The notes under the pieces were generated by a model, which ran no database searches, was not told the origin of the DNA, and worked only from the letters and a program-made list of their open reading frames with translations. A stretch of 64,000 bases of DNA, taken from the NCBI GenBank assembly GCA_963824885.1, contig CAWGQN010000004.1, positions 124,001-188,000 on the forward strand, read 5' to 3'. The position numbers and the translations under genes are program-made. This document shows positions 53,336-62,223 of the stretch, in pieces; position 1 is the stretch's first letter; every line of letters begins with the position of its first letter. Source of the stretch: CAWGQN01 sp963824885 (GTDB taxonomy: Bacteria > Actinomycetota > Actinomycetes > Actinomycetales > Microbacteriaceae).

Positions 53336-54637
53336 GTGTCTGCGCCACATCGTCCCGCATCGCTTGTCGATTCGCTCGCCGAGGTCGACCCCGAGATTGC
53401 GTCTGCGCTCGAGAAAGAATTGGGGCGACAGCGAGGCACGCTCGAAATGATTGCGAGCGAAAATTTCGCGCCTCGCGCGGTGCTTGAGGCTCAGGGCTCC
53501 GTGCTCACGAACAAGTATGCGGAAGGCTATCCGGGGCGTCGATATTATGGCGGTTGCGAATTCGTCGACATTGCCGAGCAGCTCGCAATTGATCGCGCGA
53601 AGACGCTCTTCGGTGCGGCTTACGCGAACGTGCAGTCGCACTCGGGAGCCACCGCAAATGCGGCAGTCCTTTCGGCAATCGCATCGCCGGGAGACACGAT
53701 TCTTGGCCTCGAGTTGGCTCACGGTGGCCACCTCACGCACGGAATGAAACTCAATTTTTCGGGCACGCTCTACAGCGCCGTGTCGTACGGTGTCGATCCC
53801 ACGACGTATCGCATCGACATGAACTCGGTTCGTGAGACGGCGCTCAAACACACACCTCGCGTGATCATTGCGGGCTGGTCAGCGTACTCTCGCCACCTCG
53901 ATTTTGCCGCGTTCCGAGCCGTGGCCGACGAGGTCGGGGCGATCCTGTGGGTCGACATGGCGCATTTTGCGGGCCTTGTCGCGGCAAAGCTGCATCCTTC
54001 TCCGGTACCGTACGCGGATGTCGTTTCAAGCACGGTGCACAAGACAATTGGCGGTCCCCGCTCGGGATTCATCATCAGCCGCGACACCGCGTGGGCAAAA
54101 AAGCTCGATACCGCCGTGTTTCCGGGCCAACAGGGTGGACCTCTCATGCACGTTATTGCGGGAAAGGCGACGGCTTTCAAGCTCGCGGCGACGGACGACT
54201 TTGCTGATCGTCAAGCACGCACGATTCGGGGGGCGCACATCGTCGCCGAGCGCCTCGTGGCAGACGATGCGCGTGACGCCGGGGTTGACGTTCTCACGGG
54301 AGGAACCGACGTGCACCTCGTTCTTGCGGACCTCCGCGATTCGGCATTTGACGGTCGACAAGCCGAAGACGTCTTGCACGAAATCGGTATTACGGTCAAT
54401 CGCAATGCCGTGCCGTTCGATCCGCGGCCCCCGCGGGTCACATCGGGTTTGCGGATCGGCACGCCCGCTCTCGCAACCCGTGGATTCGGCGAGACCGCAT
54501 TTACCGAGGTCGCCGACGTGATCGCTCTCGCGCTCAAACCGGGTGCCGACCTCGCGCTGTTGCGCGGTCGTGTCGACGCGCTGACCGCTTCTTTCCCGTT
54601 GTATCCGGGTTTGACGAGTCCGGGAGGGTGGGCGTAA
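53336..54637 (+). CDS. glyA: Serine hydroxymethyltransferase
   Basis: PLP enzyme making glycine and 5,10-methylene-THF from serine. 433 residues. GTG at 53336 with AAAGGAG upstream; the earlier open frame lacks a ribosome site. Seen: LEMIASENFAPRAVLEAQGSVLTNKYAEGYPGRRYYGGCEFVD, the PLP lysine near 236 in VSSTVHKTIGGPRSGFI, and AHFAGLVAAKLHPSPVPYADVV. It is 4 bases upstream of folD, so the two form a one-carbon operon. Confidence 0.97.
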   Translation: MSAPHRPASLVDSLAEVDPEIASALEKELGRQRGTLEMIASENFAPRAVLEAQGSVLTNKYAEGYPGRRYYGGCEFVDIAEQLAIDRAKTLFGAAYANVQSHSGATANAAVLSAIASPGDTILGLELAHGGHLTHGMKLNFSGTLYSAVSYGVDPTTYRIDMNSVRETALKHTPRVIIAGWSAYSRHLDFAAFRAVADEVGAILWVDMAHFAGLVAAKLHPSPVPYADVVSSTVHKTIGGPRSGFIISRDTAWAKKLDTAVFPGQQGGPLMHVIAGKATAFKLAATDDFADRQARTIRGAHIVAERLVADDARDAGVDVLTGGTDVHLVLADLRDSAFDGRQAEDVLHEIGITVNRNAVPFDPRPPRVTSGLRIGTPALATRGFGETAFTEVADVIALALKPGADLALLRGRVDALTASFPLYPGLTSPGGWA

Positions 54638-54641
54638 AGAC

Positions 54642-55535
54642 GTGAGTGCGATCACGCTCGACGGCGTGGCAACGGCCGCCGCAATTAAGAGAGGGGTCGC
54701 TGATCGGGTCGCGGTGCTGCGCTCGCACGGAGTTGTGACGGGGCTTGCCACGGTGCTCGTGGGGGACGATCCGGGTTCTCTGTCGTATGTTGCCGGAAAA
54801 CACCGCGATTGTGCCGCCGTGGGAATTGAGTCGATTCGAGTTGATTTACCGAAATCGGCGAGCGAGGCGGACGTGCGCTCCGCGATTTCCGACCTCAACG
54901 CAAACGACAGGGTCACCGGATTCATCGTTCAATTGCCGCTCCCGGGCAGAATCGATCAAGCGAGAATACTGGAGCTCGTTGACCCGTCAAAAGACGCGGA
55001 CGGGTTGCATCCGACAAATCTTGGCAAACTCGTGCTCGGGGTTGACGGTGACCTCGGTTCTCCGTTGCCGTGCACGCCCGTCGGTGTCGTGGAGCTTTTG
55101 CGACACTATGACGTTCCGCTGTCGGGCCGCCACGTTGTCGTGGTGGGGCGAGGTGTGACGGTCGGTCGGCCACTCGGGCTCGTGTTGACCCGAAAGGGCG
55201 TCGATGCGACGGTCGCACTCGCGCACTCGCGAACGCCCGACCTCGCAGCGGAGGTTCGTCGCGCCGACGTCGTCATTTCGGCCGTTGGAGTTCCGCACCT
55301 CATTCGGCGCGAGTGGGTGAAACCGGACGCTGCCGTCGTTGACGTAGGGATCACCCGAGTCGCGAGTCCTGAAACGAGCACCGCACGGCTCGTGGGCGAC
55401 GTTCATCCAGACGTCGCCCACATTGCCGGTTTCTTATCGCCCGTTCCGGGCGGCGTGGGGCCGATGACGCGAGCCATGTTGCTCGAGAATGTTGTTCGCG
55501 CGTCCGAGCGCGAACAACACGCTCGAATCGGCTAG
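54642..55535 (+). CDS. folD: Methylenetetrahydrofolate dehydrogenase/cyclohydrolase
   Basis: Interconverts 5,10-methylene-THF and 10-formyl-THF, supplying PurN and PurH. 297 residues from GTG at 54642. Seen: LVGDDPGSLSYVAGKHRDCAAVGIE (catalytic Lys in YVxxK), FIVQLPLPGRIDQ, DADGLHPTNLGKLVLG, and the NADP motif VVVGRGVTVGRPLGLVLTRKG. Its stop overlaps the convergent GH25 gene by 4 bases. Confidence 0.95.
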   Translation: MSAITLDGVATAAAIKRGVADRVAVLRSHGVVTGLATVLVGDDPGSLSYVAGKHRDCAAVGIESIRVDLPKSASEADVRSAISDLNANDRVTGFIVQLPLPGRIDQARILELVDPSKDADGLHPTNLGKLVLGVDGDLGSPLPCTPVGVVELLRHYDVPLSGRHVVVVGRGVTVGRPLGLVLTRKGVDATVALAHSRTPDLAAEVRRADVVISAVGVPHLIRREWVKPDAAVVDVGITRVASPETSTARLVGDVHPDVAHIAGFLSPVPGGVGPMTRAMLLENVVRASEREQHARIG

Positions 55536-56310
55536 GTGCCGAAGAGTTCCGCTACGGAGTGGCGTGAGAAGTCGCCATCAACGTCTTTGCCCGCGACTCG
55601 AGTGCGGTCCGTGAACTGGTGAATGTCCCACGCGGGGAACGCGCCGTTGAGCCGGGGTTCGTGGTCGGGCGTTGTGCCCGTCGGCGATTCGCCCCATGAT
55701 GCCCACCAAATTCGAGCGCCGAGCGCGATAACTTGCGGCCACGGAGCGTTCGCTCTCGCGTCGGAGGCTCCCGTGTAGAACCACACGCGTTGCGCGGGCA
55801 TCCGCGTGCGCTCGACGACTCGCGAGATAAATTTGGCAACATCCGCGTCTTTCCAATACACGCCGTTGTCATCTAGCACTTCGTCGTCGAGCGCGAGAAT
55901 GTCACGATCCGGTTTGAAATCGTACAGGTTGTCAACGAAGAAATCGGCTTGTTTTTCGGGGGTCTGGCCTCGACCGGGAATGTAGTAGTGCCCAATCGGA
56001 AGGCCTGCCGCTCGAGCCGCCGTGACGTTCTCCCGATAACCGCTCGCCTTATACGGCCCGCCGTCGTCCTCGGCCACATTGAAACCACTCGACTTGATAA
56101 TGACGAACTGCACGCCGTCACGTTTGGCCGCATTGAGGTCTATTCCCCTTTGCCACCCCGAAATATCGATACCGAAGCTCGACGTTTCGGTGGGAGCGGA
56201 ACCGGTGTCGCCAACGCCGGCGACACCGATCCGAAAACCGCCGCGGCGACTGTTGTCGCGGCGATCGCGAAGGCACATGGTCGCCCGAACCGATGGTGCA
56301 TTTTCTGCAT
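55532..56310 (-). pseudogene. Secreted GH25 lysozyme, frameshifted after the signal peptide
   Basis: The catalytic frame (SSFGIDISGWQRGIDLNAAKRDGVQFVIIKSS, GLPIGHYYIPGR, then WWASWG and WDIHQFTD) is a complete GH25 muramidase domain with the DISxWQ and DxE-type acid residues. That frame has no good start. In the other frame, ATG at 56310 follows AAAGGAG and encodes a textbook signal peptide ending VFGSVSPALA. The two frames meet near 56207-56213. One missing base there (LA, then DTGSAPTETSSFGID) joins them into 259 residues. As written the enzyme would not be secreted. It converges on folD. Confidence 0.8.
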
Positions 56311-56536
56311 TTCATCTCCTTTTATTTATGTGAAGACGGGTCGGGTTCCACGTCGATGTGATAGGGCAACTGTAGTGGTGTTGACGCCCCGATGAAATAA
56401 ATCATCCTCACGTCGCATGGCACGCAGAATAAGTGAATTCTTGAGACGGATGGACGGGATTCCACAGGCGGATTCGTGCTCGTGCTGACGTGATCCATAC
56501 TGACAGCTGTTGGCTTTGAGACGATGGGCAGGATAG

Positions 56537-57294
56537 ATGACCGAAGCAAGTGATTCCGCAGTGACCGCGGTGGACGTTCACAAATCGTATGGCCGCGGCC
56601 CGGCGACGGTGAGTGCTCTCGACGGGTTCTCGGCGTCCTTTCCACGCGGTCGTTTCGCGGCCGTAATGGGACCGTCTGGATCGGGAAGTCGACGCTCATG
56701 CAGTGTCTCGCGGGTCTCGACCGAGTCAGCAGCGGGCGCGTCTTGATTGACTCGACCGATATTACGAGCATGAATGATCGGGCTCTCACTCGCCTTCGGC
56801 GTGACCGCGTCGGTTTCGTTTTTCAGGCCTACAATCTGGTCGCCACGTTGACGGCGAAGCAAAACATTGTTTTGCCAGTCGAGCTTGCCCGGCGTCCGGT
56901 CGATCACGCGTGGTTCGATCACGTGGTCCAGAGCCTCGGGCTGACGGATCGGCTCCGGCATCGACCCCACGAGCTTTCGGGCGGTCAACAACAGCGAGTT
57001 GCCGTCGCACGAGCGCTGCTGAGCCGCCCCGCGGTGATCTTCGCCGATGAGCCGACAGGAAATCTTGATTCCGTTTCGGGAGCCGAGGTACTGGGTCTCT
57101 TGCGTATGAGTGTCACCGATCTCGGCCAGACCGTCATTATGGTCACCCACGACCCGGTTGCTGCTTCGTACGCGGACCGTGTCGTGCTCATGAGTGACGG
57201 TCGCCTTTCCGGCGAGCTCGCCAATCCGACCGTCGATACTGTCATCGCCGCGCTTCGAGGCACCGCACCGTCGACGACGGGATTGGCGAGGTGA
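56537..57294 (+). pseudogene. MacB/LolD-type ABC transporter ATPase, frameshifted in the Walker A
   Basis: ATG at 56537. First frame: VDVHKSYGRGPATVSALDGFSASFPRGRFAAVMGPSGSG, then off-frame to a stop at 56746. The -1 frame continues KSTLMQCLAGLDRVSSGRVLIDSTDIT with the Q-loop FVFQAYNLVATLTAKQN, signature LSGGQQQRVAVARALLSRP and Walker B VIFADEPTGNLDS. The break is in GGG at 56683-56685, where GGGG would encode the intact GPSGSGKST. Repaired length is 252 residues, normal for the family. It overlaps the permease gene by 4 bases (GTGA). Confidence 0.85.
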
Positions 57295-59805
57295 GACACG
57301 TCGTTTTTTCCGGACTCCGAGCACACGTTTCTCGGCTCGTCGCGACGGGATTGGCGGTCATGCTCTCGGTGGGATTCGTGGTGGCCACGCTGACCCTGTC
57401 GGCGACGTTCACGCACACGACCGAGCAACGATTGACCGCGAACATGTCCCGGGCGGACGCGCGGGTTGGTTTAGTGGACACCGATCCTCAGCCCGCGGGC
57501 GCGGGATCATCCTCCGACCGATTGTTGGCAGAGTTGCCAACAATTCGAGCGGTCGACGGGGTGACGGGAGCAGACGCAGAACGGAGTGTTTACGTCGAGA
57601 TCCGATCTCGAAGTGACCGGTCAATGGGGGAGGTCAGCGGTCTTCTCGATGAATCGGTGCGCTGGCAGGCGCTGAAATCTGGTGCGTGGCCCAGCTCGAA
57701 CCTCGAGGTTGCACTCGATCCGCGAGCGGCATCATCATTCGAGGTTGGGCTCGGCGACACAATTTCGATTTCGGTTCCGGAGGCGGGGGGAGAAAAAAAC
57801 TCGATCACACTAAACATCGTCGGTATCATGTCGGACGCCGCCGGGCGTGGTTCGGGAGCACCGGCCCTCGTCATGACGCACGATGGACTCACCGCGTCGG
57901 GTGTGGGGGCACACGCAAACGGAGTCTTAGTCGCCGGTCGCGGCGCTCCGAGCGCGCTCGCGGATTCGGTCACGACCGCCCTCGCCGGAACACCCGGGAC
58001 AAGAGTCCTAACCCACGACGATGTGGTTAACGCGAAGATTGCCCAGGTTTCGGGTGGTTCCAGCGTGCTGACAAGCTGTTTGCTCGGTTTCGCGGTCGTC
58101 GCCCTGTTTGTCGCGGCGCTCGTCATTGCCAACACGTTCCACGTGCTCGTGGCTCAACGCACAAGAGAGCTCGCGCTGTTGCGCTGTATCGGGGCAAGCG
58201 CGGGTCAGGTGTATCGACTAATTCTCAGCGAGGCTGCGCTCCTTGGCGTCGTGACCTCGTGTCTTGGCGTTATTCTCGGCGTGGGGGGTTCAGAACTCCT
58301 CGCACTTCTCAGTCGCCTCAGCTCGTCCGACCTGACGCTCGGTGACCTTGTCATTGACCCCAGCACCCTGCTGATCGGATTCGCAGTCGGAGTGTTGCTG
58401 CCGATCATTTCTGCGCTGTCTCCTGCCCGGCGGGCCACTGGGGTTCGCCCGGTGGCGGCGCTCGGGCTCCGCGACGGAGCCAGAATCGTGACTCGAAAGG
58501 GTGGTGCTCGGGCGCTCATTGCACTGATCCTCATTGGGGGCGGCACAGCGGGGTTAGCTCTTGGAGCGACGGCAGCGGGTCTCGAGGTCACGCTGCTGTC
58601 GGGAATCGTCTGTTTTGTGGGTGTTCTCGCGGCATCCACCTTTTTTTATCCCGTGGGCGGTGCGCATTGCGGGCCTGTCAATTGCGTGGATATCGGTGCC
58701 AACGCGACTCTCGTCCCTCAACGCGACACGCAACCCGGGGCGAACCGCGGCGACAGCCGCGGCGCTCTTGGTCGGGGTCACGTTCGTGAGCATTATGGTT
58801 GTTGGAACGTCCTCCGTTCGAGAATCCATGAACGCCAATCTTGATCGGAAATATCCAATCGATCTGGTTGTGGATTCGAACAATCCGGGGGGATTCAGCC
58901 CGGATCAGGTGAACACGATTGCGGCCCTTGAGGGGGTCGGTGCCATCACGGTCGGTGACAGTGGTGGCACCGTCACCGTGACCCATGAAGGCAAGCCGCA
59001 GGCGTCGATTCGTGCACTCGGCGTCGACCAGAGTGAGATATCGCGCGTCTCACGCAGTCAGGAATTTGTGCCACGTCCCGGACACGTGCTTTTTCGGCAA
59101 ACGAGTGTCGCGACCGTGCAACCGGGACACAGCGTTGAAATAGAGGGTGCCAACGCACGCGCAAATTTCGTCGCACAGCTTTCTGGCGACGCGATGCCCG
59201 AGGTGGCACTGTTTACTCTGAGCGATCTGAAGCGCGTGCACGACGAACCGGTTCACGGCGTGGTGCTGGTGCGCCTTTCGTCCGAGGTAACCGGTGCGAA
59301 CGTTCAAAAAATAACCAAAAAGATTCTCTCCCTGAGCGATGACTACGTCGTCGAAGGTGGGGCCCCTTTGCGCGCATACTATGGCGAAATTCTTGACACA
59401 ATGCTCCTTATTGCTCTCGCCCTGCTCGCGATCGCGGTCATTATCGCGGTTGTCGGGATTGGAAATACCCTCGCACTGTCGGTCGTTGAACGACGGCGCG
59501 AGTCTGCTCTTCTTCGCGCTCTCGGTTTGTCCGCTCGGCAGCTGGGCGGGATGCTCGCGGCAGAAGCGGGCCTCGTTGCGCTCGTTGGGGCACTCTTGGG
59601 AGTCGGAATCGGAATCGTCTTTAGCTGGGCGGGCCTTCTCACGCTCGGCCTCGAGACACCGAATTTGCCACTGAGCGTGCATGTGCCGTGGTCGCAACTG
59701 ACAGTAATTCTTGGCGGTGCCCTCATTGCCGGTCTCGCAGCGTCAATTGTCCCCGCTGTCAGCGCGGCAAAGCAGTCGCCCGTCGAGGGACTCGCGCGCG
59801 GCTGA
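57291..59805 (+). pseudogene. MacB/FtsX-type ABC permease, frameshifted at a T7 run
   Basis: First half from GTG at 57291: N-terminal helix, extracytoplasmic domain, then an FtsX core (VVALFVAALVIANTFHVLVAQRTRELALLRCIGAS). After STFF the frame fails at TTTTTTT (58641-58647); six Ts would continue IPWAVRIAGLSIAWISVPTRLSSLNATRNPGRTAATAAALLVGVTFVS, which is found in the other frame through to 59805. That second half ends with another FtsX core (VVGIGNTLALSVVERRRESALLRALGLSARQLGGM). Repaired length is 837 residues, the usual two-FtsX-domain permease of actinobacterial peptide or lipid exporters. Confidence 0.84.
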
Positions 59806-59894
59806 GTCTCGTTTGCGAATCGCAGCGGACGTGCCTGTATCTTGTCACCCGTAGCCTCGACCCCGCCGGCAACCTACTCACCAAAAAAACGCCT

Positions 59895-59919
59895 GAAACA
59901 CCGTTAGTGAAACAGACCC
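59895..59919. repeat. 25-bp dispersed direct repeat, copy 1
   Basis: GAAACACCGTTA at 59895-59906, G, then TGAAACAGACCC to 59919. 24 of 25 bases match the copy at 61936-61960, in the same orientation. The two flank azlCD and the toxin-antitoxin pair. The complementary strand starts GGGTCTGTTTCA, the kind of GG-starting end seen in some insertion sequences; no transposase is nearby. Confidence 0.65.
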
Positions 59920-60124
59920 AGGCTGGGCGAATGCGCGCTCCGGCGGCGTGAACCACGCCGAGATCATCCCAACCGGGTGCAAATACTCGCAACGGTTGTG
60001 AAGGGATGTAGACGAGTGCGAGTGTCCCGGTGTACTGTCGCGCTGTCTGCGTTGTGAATCACGGCGCCCCACGGTCTCCCGCGAGTGGGCGCATCAACTC
60101 GTCAATCGGTAACGCGACGCCTGT

Positions 60125-60138
60125 TGAGAATTTTCTCA
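60125..60138. promoter_or_regulatory. Palindrome upstream of azlC, possible operator
   Basis: TGAGAA-TT-TTCTCA, a perfect 6-2-6 inverted repeat 74 bases before the azlC start. Its position and symmetry suit a dimeric regulator. No regulator gene is adjacent. Confidence 0.35.
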
Positions 60139-60212
60139 TGCGAAACGGGGACCGATTGTCGGTTTCGCGCGAGAGCGATCAGCGCGGAAATCGAATCGAA
60201 TGGTAAGGGGCG

Positions 60213-60932
60213 GTGGTCACGATGACCCGGGAAGAGGGTGCGATTATCCGCGCCGGGGTCGCGGTGGGAGCCGCGACCGCGACGTATGGCGTGTCGTTTG
60301 GTGCTCTGTCAACGATGTCGGGTCTCGACGTGTGGCAGACGTGTTTCTTGAGCGCGGTAATGTTCTCTGGCGCGTCGCAGTTTGCGGTCGTTAGCGTGCT
60401 CGCGTCGGGGGGTCTTGCGTGTGCCGGTTCGGCAATCGCGAGTGCGGCATTGCTGGGCTCGCGAAACCTGTTCTATGGCATTCGGCTCTCTCCGATTATT
60501 GGGACGGGTTTTTGGAGACGAACCGCTGCGGCGCAATTGACCGTTGATGAGTCGGCCGCTCTCGCGGGCGCACAGGCCACGCGTGCGACCCAGCGGGTGG
60601 GGTTTTGGGCTGCTGGGCTCGCGGTGTTCGTCGGGTGGAATGGTGCCACCATTGTCGGTGTTTTCATTGGCGATCTTTTGGGCGACATTCGCGTTTACGG
60701 ACTCGATGTTGCGGCCGCTGCTGCATTTCTTGGTTTGCTGTGGCCCCGATTGAAGGAGCGCCAAGCGCAAGCGGTCGCGGTTGTCGCGGCCCTTGTTGCC
60801 GCGTCGTTCACTCCCGTGTTAGTGACGGGTGTGCCCGTTCTCCTGACGGTTATCGCGGCAATCGTTGTGGGTGGGTTCAACCTTTTCGCAGCCAAACCCA
60901 CCGACAGCGTTCCCACCGCGATGGCCCGTTGA
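60213..60932 (+). CDS. azlC: AzlC-family branched-chain amino acid exporter, large subunit
   Basis: 239 residues, about 7 helices. GTG at 60213, or ATG at 60222 which is nearer to the usual spacing from AAGGGG. Seen: VGAATATYGVSFGALSTMSGLDVWQTCFLSAVMFSGASQFAVVSVLA, a family signature, and SAALLGSRNLFYGIRLSPII. With AzlD it exports branched-chain amino acids (azaleucine resistance in Bacillus). Overlaps azlD by 1 base (TGATG). Confidence 0.92.
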   Translation: MVTMTREEGAIIRAGVAVGAATATYGVSFGALSTMSGLDVWQTCFLSAVMFSGASQFAVVSVLASGGLACAGSAIASAALLGSRNLFYGIRLSPIIGTGFWRRTAAAQLTVDESAALAGAQATRATQRVGFWAAGLAVFVGWNGATIVGVFIGDLLGDIRVYGLDVAAAAAFLGLLWPRLKERQAQAVAVVAALVAASFTPVLVTGVPVLLTVIAAIVVGGFNLFAAKPTDSVPTAMAR

Positions 60933-61258
60933 TGTCGGTGTGGGAGGTAGTGGCTGCCGCGTCAATCGCGTGTGTCGCGTTTAAAGTTGGCGGTTACCTC
61001 GTGCCGGCCCGCGCTTTCGACGCACCGCCCATATCGCGGACAATGAACCTTGTGACCGTCGCTCTTCTCGCGGGACTCATCACCGTGCAAACCCTGGGCA
61101 CCGAATCAGGAATCGCCGTTGATGCGCGAATGATCGCGCTGGTTCTTGCAGCGGGACTCTACGCCGTGAAGACACCGTTTATGGTCGTCGTGATTGCGTC
61201 CGTCGCGGCCGCGGCACTCTTACGCGCGGGCGGTCAGCACGTCGGTATTCCGTTCTGA
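60932..61258 (+). CDS. azlD: AzlD-family transporter, small subunit
   Basis: 108 residues, four hydrophobic helices, from ATG at 60932, which shares a base with the azlC stop. Seen: VAFKVGGYLVPARAF near the N terminus and LAAGLYAVKTPFMVVVIASVAAAALLR, typical of AzlD. It is the required partner of AzlC. The longer open frame is a shadow over azlC. Confidence 0.9.
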   Translation: MSVWEVVAAASIACVAFKVGGYLVPARAFDAPPISRTMNLVTVALLAGLITVQTLGTESGIAVDARMIALVLAAGLYAVKTPFMVVVIASVAAAALLRAGGQHVGIPF

Positions 61259-61312
61259 GCGTCACTGTGCAATCGGATCGTCAACATCGTCAGGCCCCAA
61301 CCGAAATCATGT

Positions 61313-61360
61313 GGCTAGATATTCGGCTATGTAATCGTCCAAAAAATAGGCTAGATTAGC
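61313..61360 (+). promoter_or_regulatory. Toxin-antitoxin promoter/operator region
   Basis: GGCTAGAT occurs twice as a direct repeat (61313-61320 and 61349-61356), and GCTA-GAT-TAGC (61350-61360) abuts the antitoxin ATG. TAGGCT at 61347-61352 could be the -10 of a leaderless transcript. Repeats at this place fit autoregulation by the antitoxin. Confidence 0.45.
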
Positions 61361-61636
61361 ATGATGCAGATAGTGTCGGTAAGCGAAGCGAAAGATAAGC
61401 TCTCAACTCTTGTGGAGGGAGTGGAATCAACGCACTCTGCGATTGTGATTACGCGTCACGGGAGGCCGGCGGCAGTTTTACTGTCGCCTGACGATCTGGA
61501 GTCGCTTACGGAGACGGTGGACTGGTTGTCTGATCCGGGCCACCGCGCCGAGATATCCGAAGCGGAAGCCGATATCAAAGCGGGACGCACCCTGAGTCTT
61601 GCCGAGGTGCGAGAGCAACTGGCGCGTCACGGGTGA
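61361..61636 (+). CDS. Type II antitoxin, Phd/YefM family
   Basis: 91 residues. N-terminal Phd/YefM fold: IVSVSEAKDKLSTLVEGVESTHSAIVITRHGRPAAVLLSPDDLESL; the acidic C-terminal tail (ISEAEADIKAGRTLSLAEVREQL) should wrap the toxin. ATG-ATG start; either codon may be used, with no ribosome site. Overlaps the toxin gene by 4 bases. Expected to repress its own promoter through the adjacent repeats. Confidence 0.9.
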   Translation: MMQIVSVSEAKDKLSTLVEGVESTHSAIVITRHGRPAAVLLSPDDLESLTETVDWLSDPGHRAEISEAEADIKAGRTLSLAEVREQLARHG

Positions 61637-61908
61637 CTAATGGGCACTACGACGTTCGGTTGACGAGTCCGGCAATTCGGGCGTTAAGACGGCTACCGCC
61701 AAAGCTGGCTGATGCGGTACTGCGTTTCTGTGACGGGCCATTGGCCGACAACCCAGCTCGCGTAACGAAGTCTCTCGGCGCTGAGCTTGACGGAATGCGA
61801 AGCGGCTACGTTGGAGTCGCATATCGGGTATTAGTGCGAATCGATGATCACGCTCGAGTTGTCCACGTGATGCGGATTGCACACCGGGCAGATGTATACC
61901 GCTCGTGA
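61633..61908 (+). CDS. Type II toxin, RelE/ParE superfamily
   Basis: 91 residues from GTG at 61633. Seen: YDVRLTSPAIRALRRLPPKLADAVLRFCDGPLADNPARVTKSLGAELDGMRSGYVGVAYRVLVRIDDHARVVHVMRIAHRADVYR, matching RelE-type mRNA interferases, with the conserved Arg/His/Tyr near the C terminus in the expected IAHRxDVY motif. Probably cleaves ribosome-bound mRNA when free of antitoxin. Confidence 0.9.
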   Translation: MTNGHYDVRLTSPAIRALRRLPPKLADAVLRFCDGPLADNPARVTKSLGAELDGMRSGYVGVAYRVLVRIDDHARVVHVMRIAHRADVYRS

Positions 61909-62223
61909 CGACGGCATTGTCCCCGAGCAGGACCGGAAACACCGTTATTGAAACAGACCCGCGCCACCTTGATATGCCGTTTTGACTTTCACCACCGGCT
62001 TTTTTCGGCGGGTCATGCGCAGTCGATTCGCGAATCCGAAATAAGTTTTCGTTTTTCGTCGTGTCGTGTGTCGGGAACGTGCGTTATCTTATAAAGTTTC
62101 CCTGTTTGAGGGTAGGACGGTCGGTTGTGGTCGTCCGCGTATTGTTGGGGGTTTTTCTGGCACGTCTGCCAGATTTTTGAGAGTTTTTCTCTGTATTGGG
62201 TGTCCTCGGGGGAGGGAATTCGC
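61909..62223. other. 315-base intergenic region upstream of the RCC1 gene
   Basis: Contains the second 25-bp repeat, a palindrome GATTCGCGAATC at 62025-62036, an AT-rich TTATAAAG patch near 62088-62095 that could be a -10, and T-runs around 62152-62189. I see no gene. Confidence 0.55.
61936..61960. repeat. 25-bp dispersed direct repeat, copy 2
   Basis: GAAACACCGTTA, T, TGAAACAGACCC. It differs from the copy at 59895-59919 only at the 13th base and is in the same orientation, 2,041 bases away. It begins 27 bases after the toxin stop. Confidence 0.65.

Larger units (their letters stand above)
59806..60212. other. 407-base intergenic region without a supportable gene
   Basis: Open frames here have no ribosome site or recognisable protein. 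It holds a 25-bp dispersed repeat (59895-59919), a palindrome (60125-60138) and presumably the azlCD promoter. I see no tRNA fold. Confidence 0.6.

Noticed and set aside
59806..60212. tRNA or small RNA gene in the gap before azlC
   Set aside because: No cloverleaf, no CCA-like end and no TTCGA-type T-loop in the right context.
59895..61960. Complete insertion sequence
   Set aside because: The 25-bp repeats are direct, not inverted, and no transposase lies between them.
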